Shown piece by piece: positions 48,353 to 60,042 of a stretch of 64,000 bases of DNA. Made by a program: the position numbers and the translations under genes. The stretch is from Physella acuta (Eukaryota; Mollusca; Gastropoda; Physidae). The stretch spans positions 62,001 through 126,000 of the forward strand of contig NW_026732377.1 in the NCBI RefSeq assembly GCF_028476545.1. The letters are read 5' to 3'. The first letter of the stretch is position 1, and each line of letters opens with the position of its first letter. The notes under the pieces were generated by a model. The model did not search any database. It was not told the origin of the DNA and worked only from the letters and a program-made list of their open reading frames with translations.

Positions 48353-50096
48353 TAATTGTCGACATTTGGCATTAGAATAACACTTTGTCTACATTGCTAT
48401 TTCATGAACAAATAACCCCTCTTTATGATATACACAGTAGACAACAGGAGAGTTGGATAAGACTGATGTTAGATGGAAATGTACAAGAAACAACGAGGGA
48501 TGCAACAAACAAAAAAATTAACATGGAGAAGATCGCACGAGATATAGTTATTCGTGAGCCTATTGATGTTTATAGATGATGATAATGGTATTGGTTAACA
48601 TACCCGCAGAATCGTATTTTAAATCCTTAACCTTGTTCATTCATTCAATCAATCAAAAACATCAACAACATATGAAACAAAAAAAAACAGTTGTCACTAT
48701 CCACTAGTCCAGGACGCACATAACCTGTTTGAACAAATATCCAAAATTTACACTTACATGCAAAAAAAAAATGTGCAAATACTATTCGAGAAACAGGATA
48801 AAAATACGATTTCTAAATTTGCAACAGGACACAAAAATACAAAACAATTCAAAATACGTAAATCAAGAAAACAAATTAGTCCCTTTTAGTAACACCTCTC
48901 CAAAATTCACACAAAAGTCCGAATATCATAAAAGAAATGCTAATAAGAAACACAAAAAAACCATTATGTTTCAAGGTACCTAAACCAAGAAGTCACATTT
49001 TAACTGGAATAAACGAACATACAAAGAAAACAAACTTATACCTACACTAGATAAACTCACACCAGCCGAGTCGCCTGATGACGCTAGAGTAAGCTATTTT
49101 TACTACCGCTTGTGCTTTTATACGTGCGGTGACAATTAACATCGACTCACGCGGTGATTAACAAACGGGGCGGCGACTAAGTGCTCCCCTCGAGCTTGTT
49201 ATCTCGTTAAAAATTACCCCCTCCCCCTTTCATACACGTACTTCCCTCCCCCACCCACAGCTTTAAAAAAACGCTCATTTGTTGTGATCGTCAGATATAG
49301 TTGGTTGGGGATTTTGTAACTGCAATAAAAATAGAACTGATTCTTTTTATTCGGGAAAGTCGTTTCAAATTTGAAATTTAAACTATTTATAAAAGGTACT
49401 TTTTATGAATTTGTGTTTGTATTGCTTGGAGTAAGGATTTTCGTAGGACAATTGTTTCAGTTTTATTTGAATGCATTACAAGTCTGCCATCTTTTTGTTT
49501 CTCATTCCTGAGTCAGTTTAAGGTCAGGCTTAACGTTAGGCTAAAAATAGAAAGCCGATAAGCGACGGAACTGTGTTTCATAATGACGCCACAAAGTTCC
49601 AACTTATCCCTTTCTTCCCCTAGTCCCTCCCCCCCCCCCCCCACTACCACAACCCCCGGAAGAACGATAAAGCGAAATTAATGCTACTATTTTATTTGTC
49701 TCATTTCTATAAAATTCATAACGTACATTATATACATAACATTTAAATAATCACTCACCCCCTCTACCCATACCACTGTGTAAAATCTTCACATATATCG
49801 CCCCCTAACCACTTGGTGTATGACGTCATTTATATACAGCTGACTGTTATAATGGTTACAGTCTTACAAGACTGTGTTGTAGGATGTCAGATCTTTTTTG
49901 AATGACTAAATGTCTGTATTGTATGACACATCTTCGTACACTGACTGATGCCGTTAAAAAACTGAGCGGTGTCACGTTTCCCTTTATGCAGTATGTTATT
50001 CTCACGTACATATAAGGAAAACCCCGGTGTTATGACCAGAAAATATAGATGGAATCAACTGTAGACGCTGTGTCGCCAAGCAACACAGTACTATCT
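48353..50096. other. No gene seen; weak small frames
   Basis: Plus frames at 48385-48579 (64 codons) and 48729-48983 (Lys/Asn-rich) have no recognisable motif. A poly-C run lies at 49628-49641. Confidence 0.4.
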
Positions 50097-50124
50097 GATG
50101 TGAGTAGTATATTAGGTCACTTTT

Positions 50125-50330
50125 GGGTCGTATTTGGGTGGCGCAAAGGTTATATAGCAAAATACTCGGGAGGAGGATGCGCGGGATGTACAACGACATA
50201 TAGTAAAATACTCCCTAGGGTGGCGCAAAGACATATAGTAAAATACTACGCCAGCTGCCGCAGGGTGGGTGAGCAGGATGTACAATGAGATATAGTAAAA
50301 TACTACGCCAACTAGGGTTGGCGGAGGTGG
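50125..50330. repeat. Subterminal repeats of the palindrome, left end
   Basis: Four copies of ATATAG(C/T)AAAATACT, with GGTGGCGCAAAG and GATGTACAA pieces between them, lie within 230 bp of the terminus; they are mirrored at 58150-58360. Subterminal repeats often serve as transposase or recombinase contacts. Confidence 0.75.
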
Positions 50331-50419
50331 TGGGGAAGTAGGTCACCACCGGTGACCTTGTGACGTAATCATTGACCTTGTGACGTAATCAGTCACATTG
50401 TGACGTAATCATTGACCTA

Positions 50420-50905
50420 GTTACGTAATTTTAATGCGTTTTTTTAATGAGTTTTAATGAGTTTTTTTAAATTTTAATTAATTTTTGACCTAGTTACGTA
50501 ATTTTAATGTGTTTTTATTACATAATTGTTTAATTTGTTTGATTTAAATTGTTTAATTACTTTGTTTATATTGTGTAATTTTTATTAACGAGTTACGTAA
50601 TTTGATTATTTGTTTACTTTTTAATTATTTTTTATTGACCTAGTTACGTAATTGGATTTTAATGAGTTTGAATTTAATTTTGTAATTTTAATTAATTTTT
50701 ATTAACGAGTTACGTAATTTGATTATTTGTTTGATTTTAAATTGTTTACTTTGTTTGTTTACTTGTTGTTTATTTGTTTATATTGTGTAATTTTTATTCA
50801 ATAGTTACGTAATGTGATTTTAATTATTTTTATTTTGTTTATTTTTAATTTAATTTTATTTTATAATTAGTTAAATTATTATTAACGAGTTACGTAATTT
50901 GATTT
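50420..50905. repeat. TTACGTAA iterons in an AT-rich zone, left arm
   Basis: The palindrome (G/T)AGTTACGTAAT recurs about eight times in roughly 480 bp of very AT-rich, T-biased sequence, often inside a longer unit AACGAGTTACGTAATTTGAT. The mirror zone is about 57580-58060. Confidence 0.8.
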
Positions 50906-51654
50906 TAATTACTTTTGTTTATTTATTTATTTGATATATTTCTTTTCTTTGATGTATGGTATTTAAAATAAAAGACAATGTTTATTTGATTTTAAACGGA
51001 TAGGGGTGTTGGTGGATGAGAGGGGAGTAATGACGGGGTTTGAGGGTAGGGGTGCGTTAGCGTGTACTTTGTGAATAACATCCATTAACCAGACACGTAA
51101 CATTTGTTACGTATCGACCGCCCGCGAACTTTTCCGGGCTGCGTATTTTTTAATGGGAATGTATTGATCGCACCCACGGGCCATCACAGCATGATGTCCC
51201 ACCTAATTAAATTTTTTTTTTTTTTTTTTTTTTGTTAGGCTTCACCGAGTTTCCCCCACTCGGTTGACAGGTTATGGTAATTTACGACGTACATTAAGTG
51301 GCTTTCCACGAAGTACGTAGGTCATTATGCAACAGCTGTGTAATATCGATCGCATCCACTGACCATCACACCTAATTAAATTGGTCACGTATCGTAAGTG
51401 TAGCGACATCGGTAATTATTCGCTTATAGCGAGGTCAGCGAAAACCGATCGATTTGTCAGCTCCGTGAAGCCCTTAGGTAACAGCTGGTGCTGTAATTAG
51501 TCACGGCTCTCGGATTTTTTCATTAGATTACAGCTGTCCATGAACTATGTTCACATATCATACGCCCGATCATTCTTTGATCAAATTAAAAAATTTTGTT
51601 TCCACATGTCCTACGAACCGTCCCTTGCTATGTATGAAAGATTAATGGTTGTAA

Positions 51655-51903
51655 CTATTCGCTTATAGCGAGGGTCAACGAAAACAAAATATATTTAAGG
51701 GTCGGAATTTTCTTTCGACCACCGTTAAAGCAGGTTTTGAGACGAAACGAGGTCTCGGTAGGTTCGTGCTTTTTAATGGGCGACAGGGGCGACTTAGTGC
51801 GTTGGTACGTAAGATATGCGTGGGTAGACATGTTTTTTACAAGTCTGGAAAAGTAATTAAGTTTTTTATGACCGTTCCGATTTTCTTTTGATCTGACCAC
51901 CAT
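51655..51903 (-). CDS. Small unknown frame in the left arm, divergent from the zinc-finger frame
   Basis: An ATG-started frame of 82 codons with a basic middle (TSFRLKTCFNGGRKKIPTLK). It lies about 70 bp from and head to head with the zinc-finger frame, so a shared promoter between them is conceivable. No family recognised. Confidence 0.25.
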   Translation of the reverse strand: MVVRSKENRNGHKKLNYFSRLVKNMSTHAYLTYQRTKSPLSPIKKHEPTETSFRLKTCFNGGRKKIPTLKYILFSLTLAISE

Positions 51904-51971
51904 TTGACCACCCTGAGCCAGATAAATTTAACAAATGTTCAATACATAGTCGCTTATAGTAACATTAGTGA

Positions 51972-52571
51972 TTGTATGTTCGGCAAGACGGTTTGACAAG
52001 ACATCACGACTCTGTTCACCGCCGACAAGGACATCTCTGTACAACATGCGGGAATCTATTTACACGACTTGACAATTTAACAAGACATTGTAAAACAACA
52101 CACACCAACCAAACATCACCGACCGACACCCCATCAGCAACCGATAGACAAACTCCACAACCACTATACGTGACCGACAGACAAACCATGCAACCCCTAG
52201 CAGCGATCCAAACAACTCGTACCATGACCAATACTATTCCATTAAAGCGACATACGATATATGACGACATAGCAATCAACAAACGCGTAAAGACTAACAA
52301 CGACAGTAACGTTAATTCATACACCACTATTTTTCCTATAGACGACCTACCCATGATACGTTATACATGGGACATATGTGAGCATGCATTCACCGGCAAA
52401 CATGGTTTGAAACGACATCACGATACGGCACACAGACGACGAAGACATACATGTAGAGAATGTTTGCAAGAATTTACAAGAAAATATAATTTAACGAACC
52501 ACTATAAAATACCACACACCATCAAAACATTACCAGACGACACATCAGCGACCGACACGAATATCCCATAG
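51972..52571 (+). CDS. C2H2 zinc-finger reading frame, left arm of the palindrome
   Basis: A frame of about 199 residues contains C2H2 fingers, clearest at CTTCGNLFTRLDNLTRHCKTTH-type spacing (C-x2-C-x12-H-x4-H) near residue 24 and TCRECLQEFTRKYNLTNHY near residue 162, with weaker finger-like parts at the start and near residue 133. The middle is Thr/Gln-rich. Fingers with RxDxLTRHHDSVH helices suggest nucleic-acid binding. The frame's start is uncertain and a spliced or longer product is possible. Confidence 0.6.
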   Translation: MYVRQDGLTRHHDSVHRRQGHLCTTCGNLFTRLDNLTRHCKTTHTNQTSPTDTPSATDRQTPQPLYVTDRQTMQPLAAIQTTRTMTNTIPLKRHTIYDDIAINKRVKTNNDSNVNSYTTIFPIDDLPMIRYTWDICEHAFTGKHGLKRHHDTAHRRRRHTCRECLQEFTRKYNLTNHYKIPHTIKTLPDDTSATDTNIP

Positions 52572-53384
52572 GAGGACTTCTCACAGACATCTCCTTACAC
52601 CCAACACAGAAACTCACTTTCTTACTTTTATATTAAAAGACAAGTAGACACAATGTGACATCTCCCCTAGACTGTAGACCGATGGGGTTGTTTTTATTCA
52701 ATAAAAATTTATTATATATGGTCTTTTGTGATTTTTTAATGTGTTATTGTTTTGTTACTTGTCCCTGAAAGTTATGTAACTCGGTATCCTGTATAAGAGG
52801 TATGACTGGAATCAAAATCAGGGGAGAGAACGTGACGTACATCGCGATATTTGAAAACATGGCGATGTTTAACCTCAACCAAAAAAGGCAATGAACCTAG
52901 AAGGAAGACGAATATATATCTTAGTCTTGCAGCAGATTACCTTCCCATGTTCGCTTTAGTATTACAGTTTTCATCAATCTTCTTTTTGACTTGAACTTCT
53001 TTAATTTTTAAGAAAGTTTACATAATACATTACGTCTAATGACAATTTTTTTTATTTTTACCACTCAATGTATTTTCTTTTTCTATATCTTACATTGTCA
53101 TCTTAATTTTTGATCACCTTAGGTGGTGGTAAGGTGGTAAGGTGGTGGTAAGGTGGTGGTAAATTTGCTTAAGATTATAAACTTCAAGTTTTAAAAATCA
53201 ACAACGTTATAGTACGTCGTGTCAAATGACACACCTTTAAAATGTCTACATTTAAAGTTCACCAAAATAATGACGTAAAAACTAAATATGATATGACGTT
53301 AGCATACATATCATTCAATCTAATCACTCTAAAGTACAAATCAATAATTTTGATTGATTAAGGGGCTGGGTGAGTTATTTTTAT

Positions 53385-55086
53385 TCGGGTGCCCAGGGAA
53401 GGTTTGGAGTTGGTTGGGACAGATTTTATACACGAGTCGGTGACGTTTTCACCGAGGGAGGTTCGAAGCTAGACCATGCATGTTTTGGAATTGTTAGGGG
53501 TCGAGTCTATAGTAGGGTCGGGGGAGTTTTGTTAACACAGAGGGATGTTTCGAAGTTGGTACATCCATGTTTTAGAATTGATAGGTAGAGAGGTCATACT
53601 AGGGTCGGTGAAGTTTTCACCGAGGCAGGTTGCAAAGTTGGGACATGGATGTTTAGGAATTGTTGGCAGTTGAGTTCATACTAGGGTCGGGGAGTTTTGC
53701 TAACACCGAGGCAGGTTGTAAAGTTGGTACATGCATCCTTGGAATTGTTAGGGGCCGTGTTCATACTAGGGTCGGTGAAGGTTGGTTTTGAACTCGGAAC
53801 ATGTATGTTTTGGAATCGGTAGGTCTAGAGTTCATACTAGGGTCGGTGAAGTTTTCACCGAGGCAGGTTACAAAGTTGGGCCAGGCATGTTTAGGAATTG
53901 TTGGCAGCCGAGTTCAAACTAGGGTCGGAGATGATTTCACCGAGGCAGGTTGCAAAGGTGTTACATGTATGTTTAGGAATTGTTGGTAGCCGAGTTCATA
54001 CTAGTGTCGGTGAAGGTTGGTTTTGAACTCGGAACATGTATGTTTTGGAATCAGTCGGTGTAGAGTCCATACTAGGGTCAGGGGAGTTTTCGTTAACACC
54101 GAGGTAAGTTGCAAAGTTGGTACATCCATGTTTAGGAATTGTTGGTAGCCGAGTTCATACTAGTGTCGGTGAAGATTGGTTTTGAACTCGGAACATGCAT
54201 GTTTTGAAATTGTTGGTAACCGAGTTCATACTAGGGACGGGGGTGTTTTCACCGAGGCAGGTTACAAAGTTCGTACATGCATCATTGGAATTGTTAGGGA
54301 GAGTTAAACTAAGGTCGGTGAAGTTTTCACCGAGGCAGGTTACAAAGTCGGTACATGGATGTTTAGGAATTGATGGCAGTCGAGTTCATACTAGGGTCGG
54401 GGAATTTTGTTAGCACTGAGGCAGGTTGGAAAGTTGGTACATGCATGTTTGGGAATTGTTGGTAGCCGAGTTCATACTAGTGTCGGTGAAGGTTGGTTTT
54501 GAACTCGGAACATGCATGTTTTGGAATTGTTGGTAGCCGAGTTCATACTAGTGTCGGTGAAGGTTGGTTTTGAACTCGGAACATGCGTGTTTTGGAATCG
54601 ATAGGTGTAGAGTCCATACTAGGGTCGGTGAAGTTTTCACCGAAGTGGTTTCAAAGTTAGTACAGGCATGTTTTGGAAGTGTTAGGGGTCGAGTTCATAC
54701 TAGTGTCGGTGAAGGTTGGTTTTGAACTCGGAACATGCATGTTTTGAAATTGTTGGTAACCGAGTTCATACTAGGGACGGGGGCGAGGGTGGCGGACAAA
54801 GTTGTCGATGTAGGTAGGGTGCAAGAGATATTCATTGGGGAGTGGTGTCTACAAGTTATGTATCCCAGTCTGTTGGAGTGGTTTCTAGGGGGTTGTGATA
54901 TTAGTTGAATAAATATTTGTCTGTAGGATTGTCATACAGCCTTTGTCTGTCCAAGGAATAGTGTGAGTAGTAGTAGTACGGTCTGTTTATCTAGCGGTTG
55001 GTATTGAGGTTAGTGTGATGACGCAAGGTTGGATGGGAGAAGGGGAACGGGGTTGCGGACAAAGGGAAGGGGAAGGGCGAATAGTG
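53385..55086 (+). repeat. ~85-95-bp degenerate tandem repeats in the palindrome centre
   Basis: About 16 units share GAGTTCATACTAGGGTCGGT, GAAGTTTTCACCGAGGCAGG and ACATGCATGTTTTGGAATTG. Two alternating forms (FTCACCGAGGCAGG-type and GGTTGGTTTTGAACTCGG-type DNA) occur. The last 300 bp are unique. Short plus frames here are shadows. Confidence 0.85.
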
Positions 55087-55910
55087 ATAAAAATAACTCA
55101 CCCAGCCCCTTAATCAATAAAAATTATTGATTTGTACTTTAGAGTGATTAGATTGAATGATATGTATGCTAACGTCATATCATATTTAGTTTTTACGTCA
55201 TTATTTTGGTGAACTTTAAATGTAGACATTTTAAAGGTGTGTCATTTGACACGACGTACTATAACGTTGTTGATTTTTAAAACTTGAAGTTTATAATCTT
55301 AAGCAAATTTACCACCACCTTACCACCACCTTACCACCACCTTACCACCTTACCACCACCTAAGGTGATCAAAAATTAAGATGACAATGTAAGATATAGA
55401 AAAAGAAAATACATTGAGTGGTAAAAATAAAAAAAATTGTCATTAGACGTAATGTATTATGTAAACTTTCTTAAAAATTAAAGAAGTTCAAGTCAAAAAG
55501 AAGATTGATGAAAACTGTAATACTAAAGCGAACATGGGAAGGTAATCTGCTGCAAGACTAAGATATATATTCGTCTTCCTTCTAGGTTCATTGCCTTTTT
55601 TGGTTGAGGTTAAACATCGCCATGTTTTCAAATATCGCGATGTACGTCACGTTCTCTCCCCTGATTTTGATTCCAGTCATACCTCTTATACAGGATACCG
55701 AGTTACATAACTTTCAGGGACAAGTAACAAAACAATAACACATTAAAAAATCACAAAAGACCATATATAATAAATTTTTATTGAATAAAAACAACCCCAT
55801 CGGTCTACAGTCTAGGGGAGATGTCACATTGTGTCTACTTGTCTTTTAATATAAAAGTAAGAAAGTGAGTTTCTGTGTTGGGTGTAAGGAGATGTCTGTG
55901 AGAAGTCCTC

Positions 55911-56510
55911 CTATGGGATATTCGTGTCGGTCGCTGATGTGTCGTCTGGTAATGTTTTGATGGTGTGTGGTATTTTATAGTGGTTCGTTAAATTATATTT
56001 TCTTGTAAATTCTTGCAAACATTCTCTACATGTATGTCTTCGTCGTCTGTGTGCCGTATCGTGATGTCGTTTCAAACCATGTTTGCCGGTGAATGCATGC
56101 TCACATATGTCCCATGTATAACGTATCATGGGTAGGTCGTCTATAGGAAAAATAGTGGTGTATGAATTAACGTTACTGTCGTTGTTAGTCTTTACGCGTT
56201 TGTTGATTGCTATGTCGTCATATATCGTATGTCGCTTTAATGGAATAGTATTGGTCATGGTACGAGTTGTTTGGATCGCTGCTAGGGGTTGCATGGTTTG
56301 TCTGTCGGTCACGTATAGTGGTTGTGGAGTTTGTCTATCGGTTGCTGATGGGGTGTCGGTCGGTGATGTTTGGTTGGTGTGTGTTGTTTTACAATGTCTT
56401 GTTAAATTGTCAAGTCGTGTAAATAGATTCCCGCATGTTGTACAGAGATGTCCTTGTCGGCGGTGAACAGAGTCGTGATGTCTTGTCAAACCGTCTTGCC
56501 GAACATACAA
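55911..56510 (-). CDS. C2H2 zinc-finger reading frame, right arm (identical copy)
   Basis: The mirror copy of the left-arm frame encodes the same 199 residues. Preservation in both arms comes from their near identity and does not by itself show selection. Confidence 0.6.
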   Translation of the reverse strand: MYVRQDGLTRHHDSVHRRQGHLCTTCGNLFTRLDNLTRHCKTTHTNQTSPTDTPSATDRQTPQPLYVTDRQTMQPLAAIQTTRTMTNTIPLKRHTIYDDIAINKRVKTNNDSNVNSYTTIFPIDDLPMIRYTWDICEHAFTGKHGLKRHHDTAHRRRRHTCRECLQEFTRKYNLTNHYKIPHTIKTLPDDTSATDTNIP

Positions 56511-56578
56511 TCACTAATGTTACTATAAGCGACTATGTATTGAACATTTGTTAAATTTATCTGGCTCAGGGTGGTCAA

Positions 56579-56827
56579 ATGGTGGTCAGATCAAAAGAAA
56601 ATCGGAACGGTCATAAAAAACTTAATTACTTTTCCAGACTTGTAAAAAACATGTCTACCCACGCATATCTTACGTACCAACGCACTAAGTCGCCCCTGTC
56701 GCCCATTAAAAAGCACGAACCTACCGAGACCTCGTTTCGTCTCAAAACCTGCTTTAACGGTGGTCGAAAGAAAATTCCGACCCTTAAATATATTTTGTTT
56801 TCGTTGACCCTCGCTATAAGCGAATAG
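56579..56827 (+). CDS. Small unknown frame in the right arm (mirror copy)
   Basis: Identical mirror of the left-arm 82-codon frame. Confidence 0.25.
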   Translation: MVVRSKENRNGHKKLNYFSRLVKNMSTHAYLTYQRTKSPLSPIKKHEPTETSFRLKTCFNGGRKKIPTLKYILFSLTLAISE

Positions 56828-57577
56828 TTACAACCATTAATCTTTCATACATAGCAAGGGACGGTTCGTAGGACATGTGGAAACAAAATTTTTTAATTTG
56901 ATCAAAGAATGATCGGGCGTATGATATGTGAACATAGTTCATGGACAGCTGTAATCTAATGAAAAAATCCGAGAGCCGTGACTAATTACAGCACCAGCTG
57001 TTACCTAAGGGCTTCACGGAGCTGACAAATCGATCGGTTTTCGCTGACCTCGCTATAAGCGAATAATTACCGATGTCGCTACACTTACGATACGTGACCA
57101 ATTTAATTAGGTGTGATGGTCAGTGGATGCGATCGATATTACACAGCTGTTGCATAATGACCTACGTACTTCGTGGAAAGCCACTTAATGTACGTCGTAA
57201 ATTACCATAACCTGTCAACCGAGTGGGGGAAACTCGGTGAAGCCTAACAAAAAAAAAAAAAAAAAAAAAAATTTAATTAGGTGGGACATCATGCTGTGAT
57301 GGCCCGTGGGTGCGATCAATACATTCCCATTAAAAAATACGCAGCCCGGAAAAGTTCGCGGGCGGTCGATACGTAACAAATGTTACGTGTCTGGTTAATG
57401 GATGTTATTCACAAAGTACACGCTAACGCACCCCTACCCTCAAACCCCGTCATTACTCCCCTCTCATCCACCAACACCCCTATCCGTTTAAAATCAAATA
57501 AACATTGTCTTTTATTTTAAATACCATACATCAAAGAAAAGAAATATATCAAATAAATAAATAAACAAAAGTAATTA

Positions 57578-58063
57578 AAATCAAATTACGTAACTCGTTA
57601 ATAATAATTTAACTAATTATAAAATAAAATTAAATTAAAAATAAACAAAATAAAAATAATTAAAATCACATTACGTAACTATTGAATAAAAATTACACAA
57701 TATAAACAAATAAACAACAAGTAAACAAACAAAGTAAACAATTTAAAATCAAACAAATAATCAAATTACGTAACTCGTTAATAAAAATTAATTAAAATTA
57801 CAAAATTAAATTCAAACTCATTAAAATCCAATTACGTAACTAGGTCAATAAAAAATAATTAAAAAGTAAACAAATAATCAAATTACGTAACTCGTTAATA
57901 AAAATTACACAATATAAACAAAGTAATTAAACAATTTAAATCAAACAAATTAAACAATTATGTAATAAAAACACATTAAAATTACGTAACTAGGTCAAAA
58001 ATTAATTAAAATTTAAAAAAACTCATTAAAACTCATTAAAAAAACGCATTAAAATTACGTAAC
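57578..58063. repeat. TTACGTAA iterons, right arm
   Basis: Mirror image of the left-arm iteron zone. Confidence 0.8.
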
Positions 58064-58488
58064 TAGGTCAATGATTACGTCACAATGTGACTGATTACGT
58101 CACAAGGTCAATGATTACGTCACAAGGTCACCGGTGGTGACCTACTTCCCCACCACCTCCGCCAACCCTAGTTGGCGTAGTATTTTACTATATCTCATTG
58201 TACATCCTGCTCACCCACCCTGCGGCAGCTGGCGTAGTATTTTACTATATGTCTTTGCGCCACCCTAGGGAGTATTTTACTATATGTCGTTGTACATCCC
58301 GCGCATCCTCCTCCCGAGTATTTTGCTATATAACCTTTGCGCCACCCAAATACGACCCAAAAGTGACCTAATATACTACTGATGTGACGTGTGTAATGTC
58401 AATGTGTGTATCGCTATCTTCGGCATCAAACATCATGGTTGGAAGTTAAAGTGTGGCTACACATTTGACTCGTGTTTTTACAAGTCTA

Positions 58489-58598
<110 letters not shown>

Positions 58599-58631
58599 TA
58601 GCCTATGTTTCTCAACCCTAACTCTCTAACT

Positions 58632-58851
58632 CAGGGGTCTCCAAACTACGGCCCGCGGGCCGAATGCGGCCCGCAAAGTCATCTGATCCGGCCCGCGGAG
58701 ATTTTTTTTTTGTCCAAGGAAAAATCGTTTGTTGGTGATGGCTGAGGAACTTTGCCCAGAAAAATCAAAGACATGCCTGGAAGAAACTGGCCCCCGAACT
58801 GAAATTTGATAGTTAAAGCGGCCCTCGGACTGAAAAGTTTGGAGACCCCTG
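58632..58851. mobile_element. Charlie-like hAT MITE
   Basis: 220 bp with perfect 16-bp ends CAGGGGTCTCCAAACT and AGTTTGGAGACCCCTG, followed inside by ACGGCCCGCGGGCC and GCGGCCCGC. This terminal pattern is common to Charlie-type hAT elements in many animals. Flanks CTCTAACT and CCTAACTA may be a decayed 8-bp duplication. Confidence 0.88.
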
Positions 58852-58979
58852 CCTAACTAATCGTCTCTGGAATACCCTTTAAAATGGACGGAAATACCCG
58901 TTGAATAATTCGTTCGAAAGATGTTCAAAAGTTTTCATCTTGAAAAATTAAATATGAAAACAAATATCCTGTTGTTAAT

Positions 58980-59200
58980 ATTATAGGGAATTCCAAATGT
59001 AGCGGCCCATTACAAATCGTCACTTTCGCTTTTACTTTTAAAGAATTTCGCTCACAGTAAGGGCCATGTGATTCGTGATGCTGCAGAGCTTAATTTAGAT
59101 GTTATTTTAGGGAATTCCCAATGTAAGGCCCATTACAAATCGTCACTTTCGCTTTTCCTTTTAAAGAACATCGCTCACAACAAGAGCCATGTGATAGTTG
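58980..59200. repeat. ~118-bp direct duplication
   Basis: Two units share GGGAATTCC(A/C)AATGTA, CCCATTACAAATCGTCACTT and GGCCATGTGAT-like ends with about 10 percent difference. Confidence 0.85.
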
Positions 59201-59494
59201 CTTTTAATTTAGACGTTAACAACAGCCGGATACGGTGACACCGTGTGACTCATGACCGGCCGTGTTTAACACGTGTTAATGAACGAGTTATGTCCGGGTT
59301 AGGATCAGCGTTGAATTATCTACTTGTCTCTCGTCTGCTCACACTTCCTGGTTTATAACGGCGAGCGGGCAGACGACACCACTGTGGGACGGGAGCGGTC
59401 GGTGGGTTTCTACTGACTTCTAGTTGGATCTAAAGTTAATAAAACATGTACAGTCTGGAAGCTTTAGAAACGTGATAGCAACATTTTAAATTGT

Positions 59495-59700
59495 GCGGTG
59501 TCAAAACGGCCAATGACAAAATGGCCCCTTATAGGACGCCTATATGACGGGAACCTATTTATCGGGAGCCTAAATGACGGGACCCTATTTATCGGGAGTC
59601 TATATGACGGGGTCCATTTGACACTGGCCCTTTTGACGGGGTTTTTATGTCGGGGCCGTTTGTCCCGGGCCGTTTTGACGGTGCACCCAGAAGACGGTGT
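59495..59700. repeat. Degenerate repeats of GACGGG(G/A)/TATTTATCGGGAG
   Basis: Short units of CCTATTTATCGGGAG(T/C)CTA and TGACGGG repeat about four times, bounded by GTCAAAACGGCC and GGCCGTTTTGACGG, which are inverted to each other. It may be the remains of a DNA element. Confidence 0.55.
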
Positions 59701-60042
59701 GGTGATTAGAAAGATGCGCAACGGTAAAACTGCGAAACAGAAAAATGCGCAAAAAAAAGTGCGCAAGGGTATTTTTATTTTCTTAAATCGAACATTTATA
59801 GACACTGGCAAATTAACACCACATGTACATTTCATCATAACAAAAGATTTTTTTCAACAAATATGATGAAATTAAAATGTATTAGTATAATTATTTTGTA
59901 TTCGCAAATATTTCTGTTTGCGCAGTTTCCGATTGCGTGTATTTTCTGGGAATCTACTCTAGGAGTCTATGATTGGCGTCCCATGCCCCAGGGGTAACGG
60001 GCAGTGAAGATGATGATGCTAATCAAGGGGGGGGGGCACATT

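Larger units (their letters stand above)
50103..58380. mobile_element. 8.3-kb palindromic element with 6-bp target duplication, Polinton-like ends
   Basis: It starts AGTAGTATATTAGG and ends with its complement, flanked by GATGTG at 50097-50102 and 58381-58386. The arms are 50103-53384 and 55087-58380 and match almost perfectly, differing in repeat lengths by about 12 bp in 3.3 kb. The centre, 53385-55086, is tandem repeats. Six-base duplications and AG..CT termini are known for Polintons/Mavericks. No capsid, polymerase or integrase frame is visible, so the element is an incomplete, non-autonomous relic or an unrelated family. Near identity of the arms implies recent formation or ongoing conversion. 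Confidence 0.85.

Noticed and set aside
52016-52354. 112-codon frame opposite the zinc-finger frame, and its mirror
   Set aside because: Antisense shadow of the C2H2 frame with no motif of its own.
50103-58380. Simple host segmental inverted duplication
   Set aside because: The exact GATGTG duplication outside both outer ends and the sharp shared termini fit insertion as one mobile unit better.
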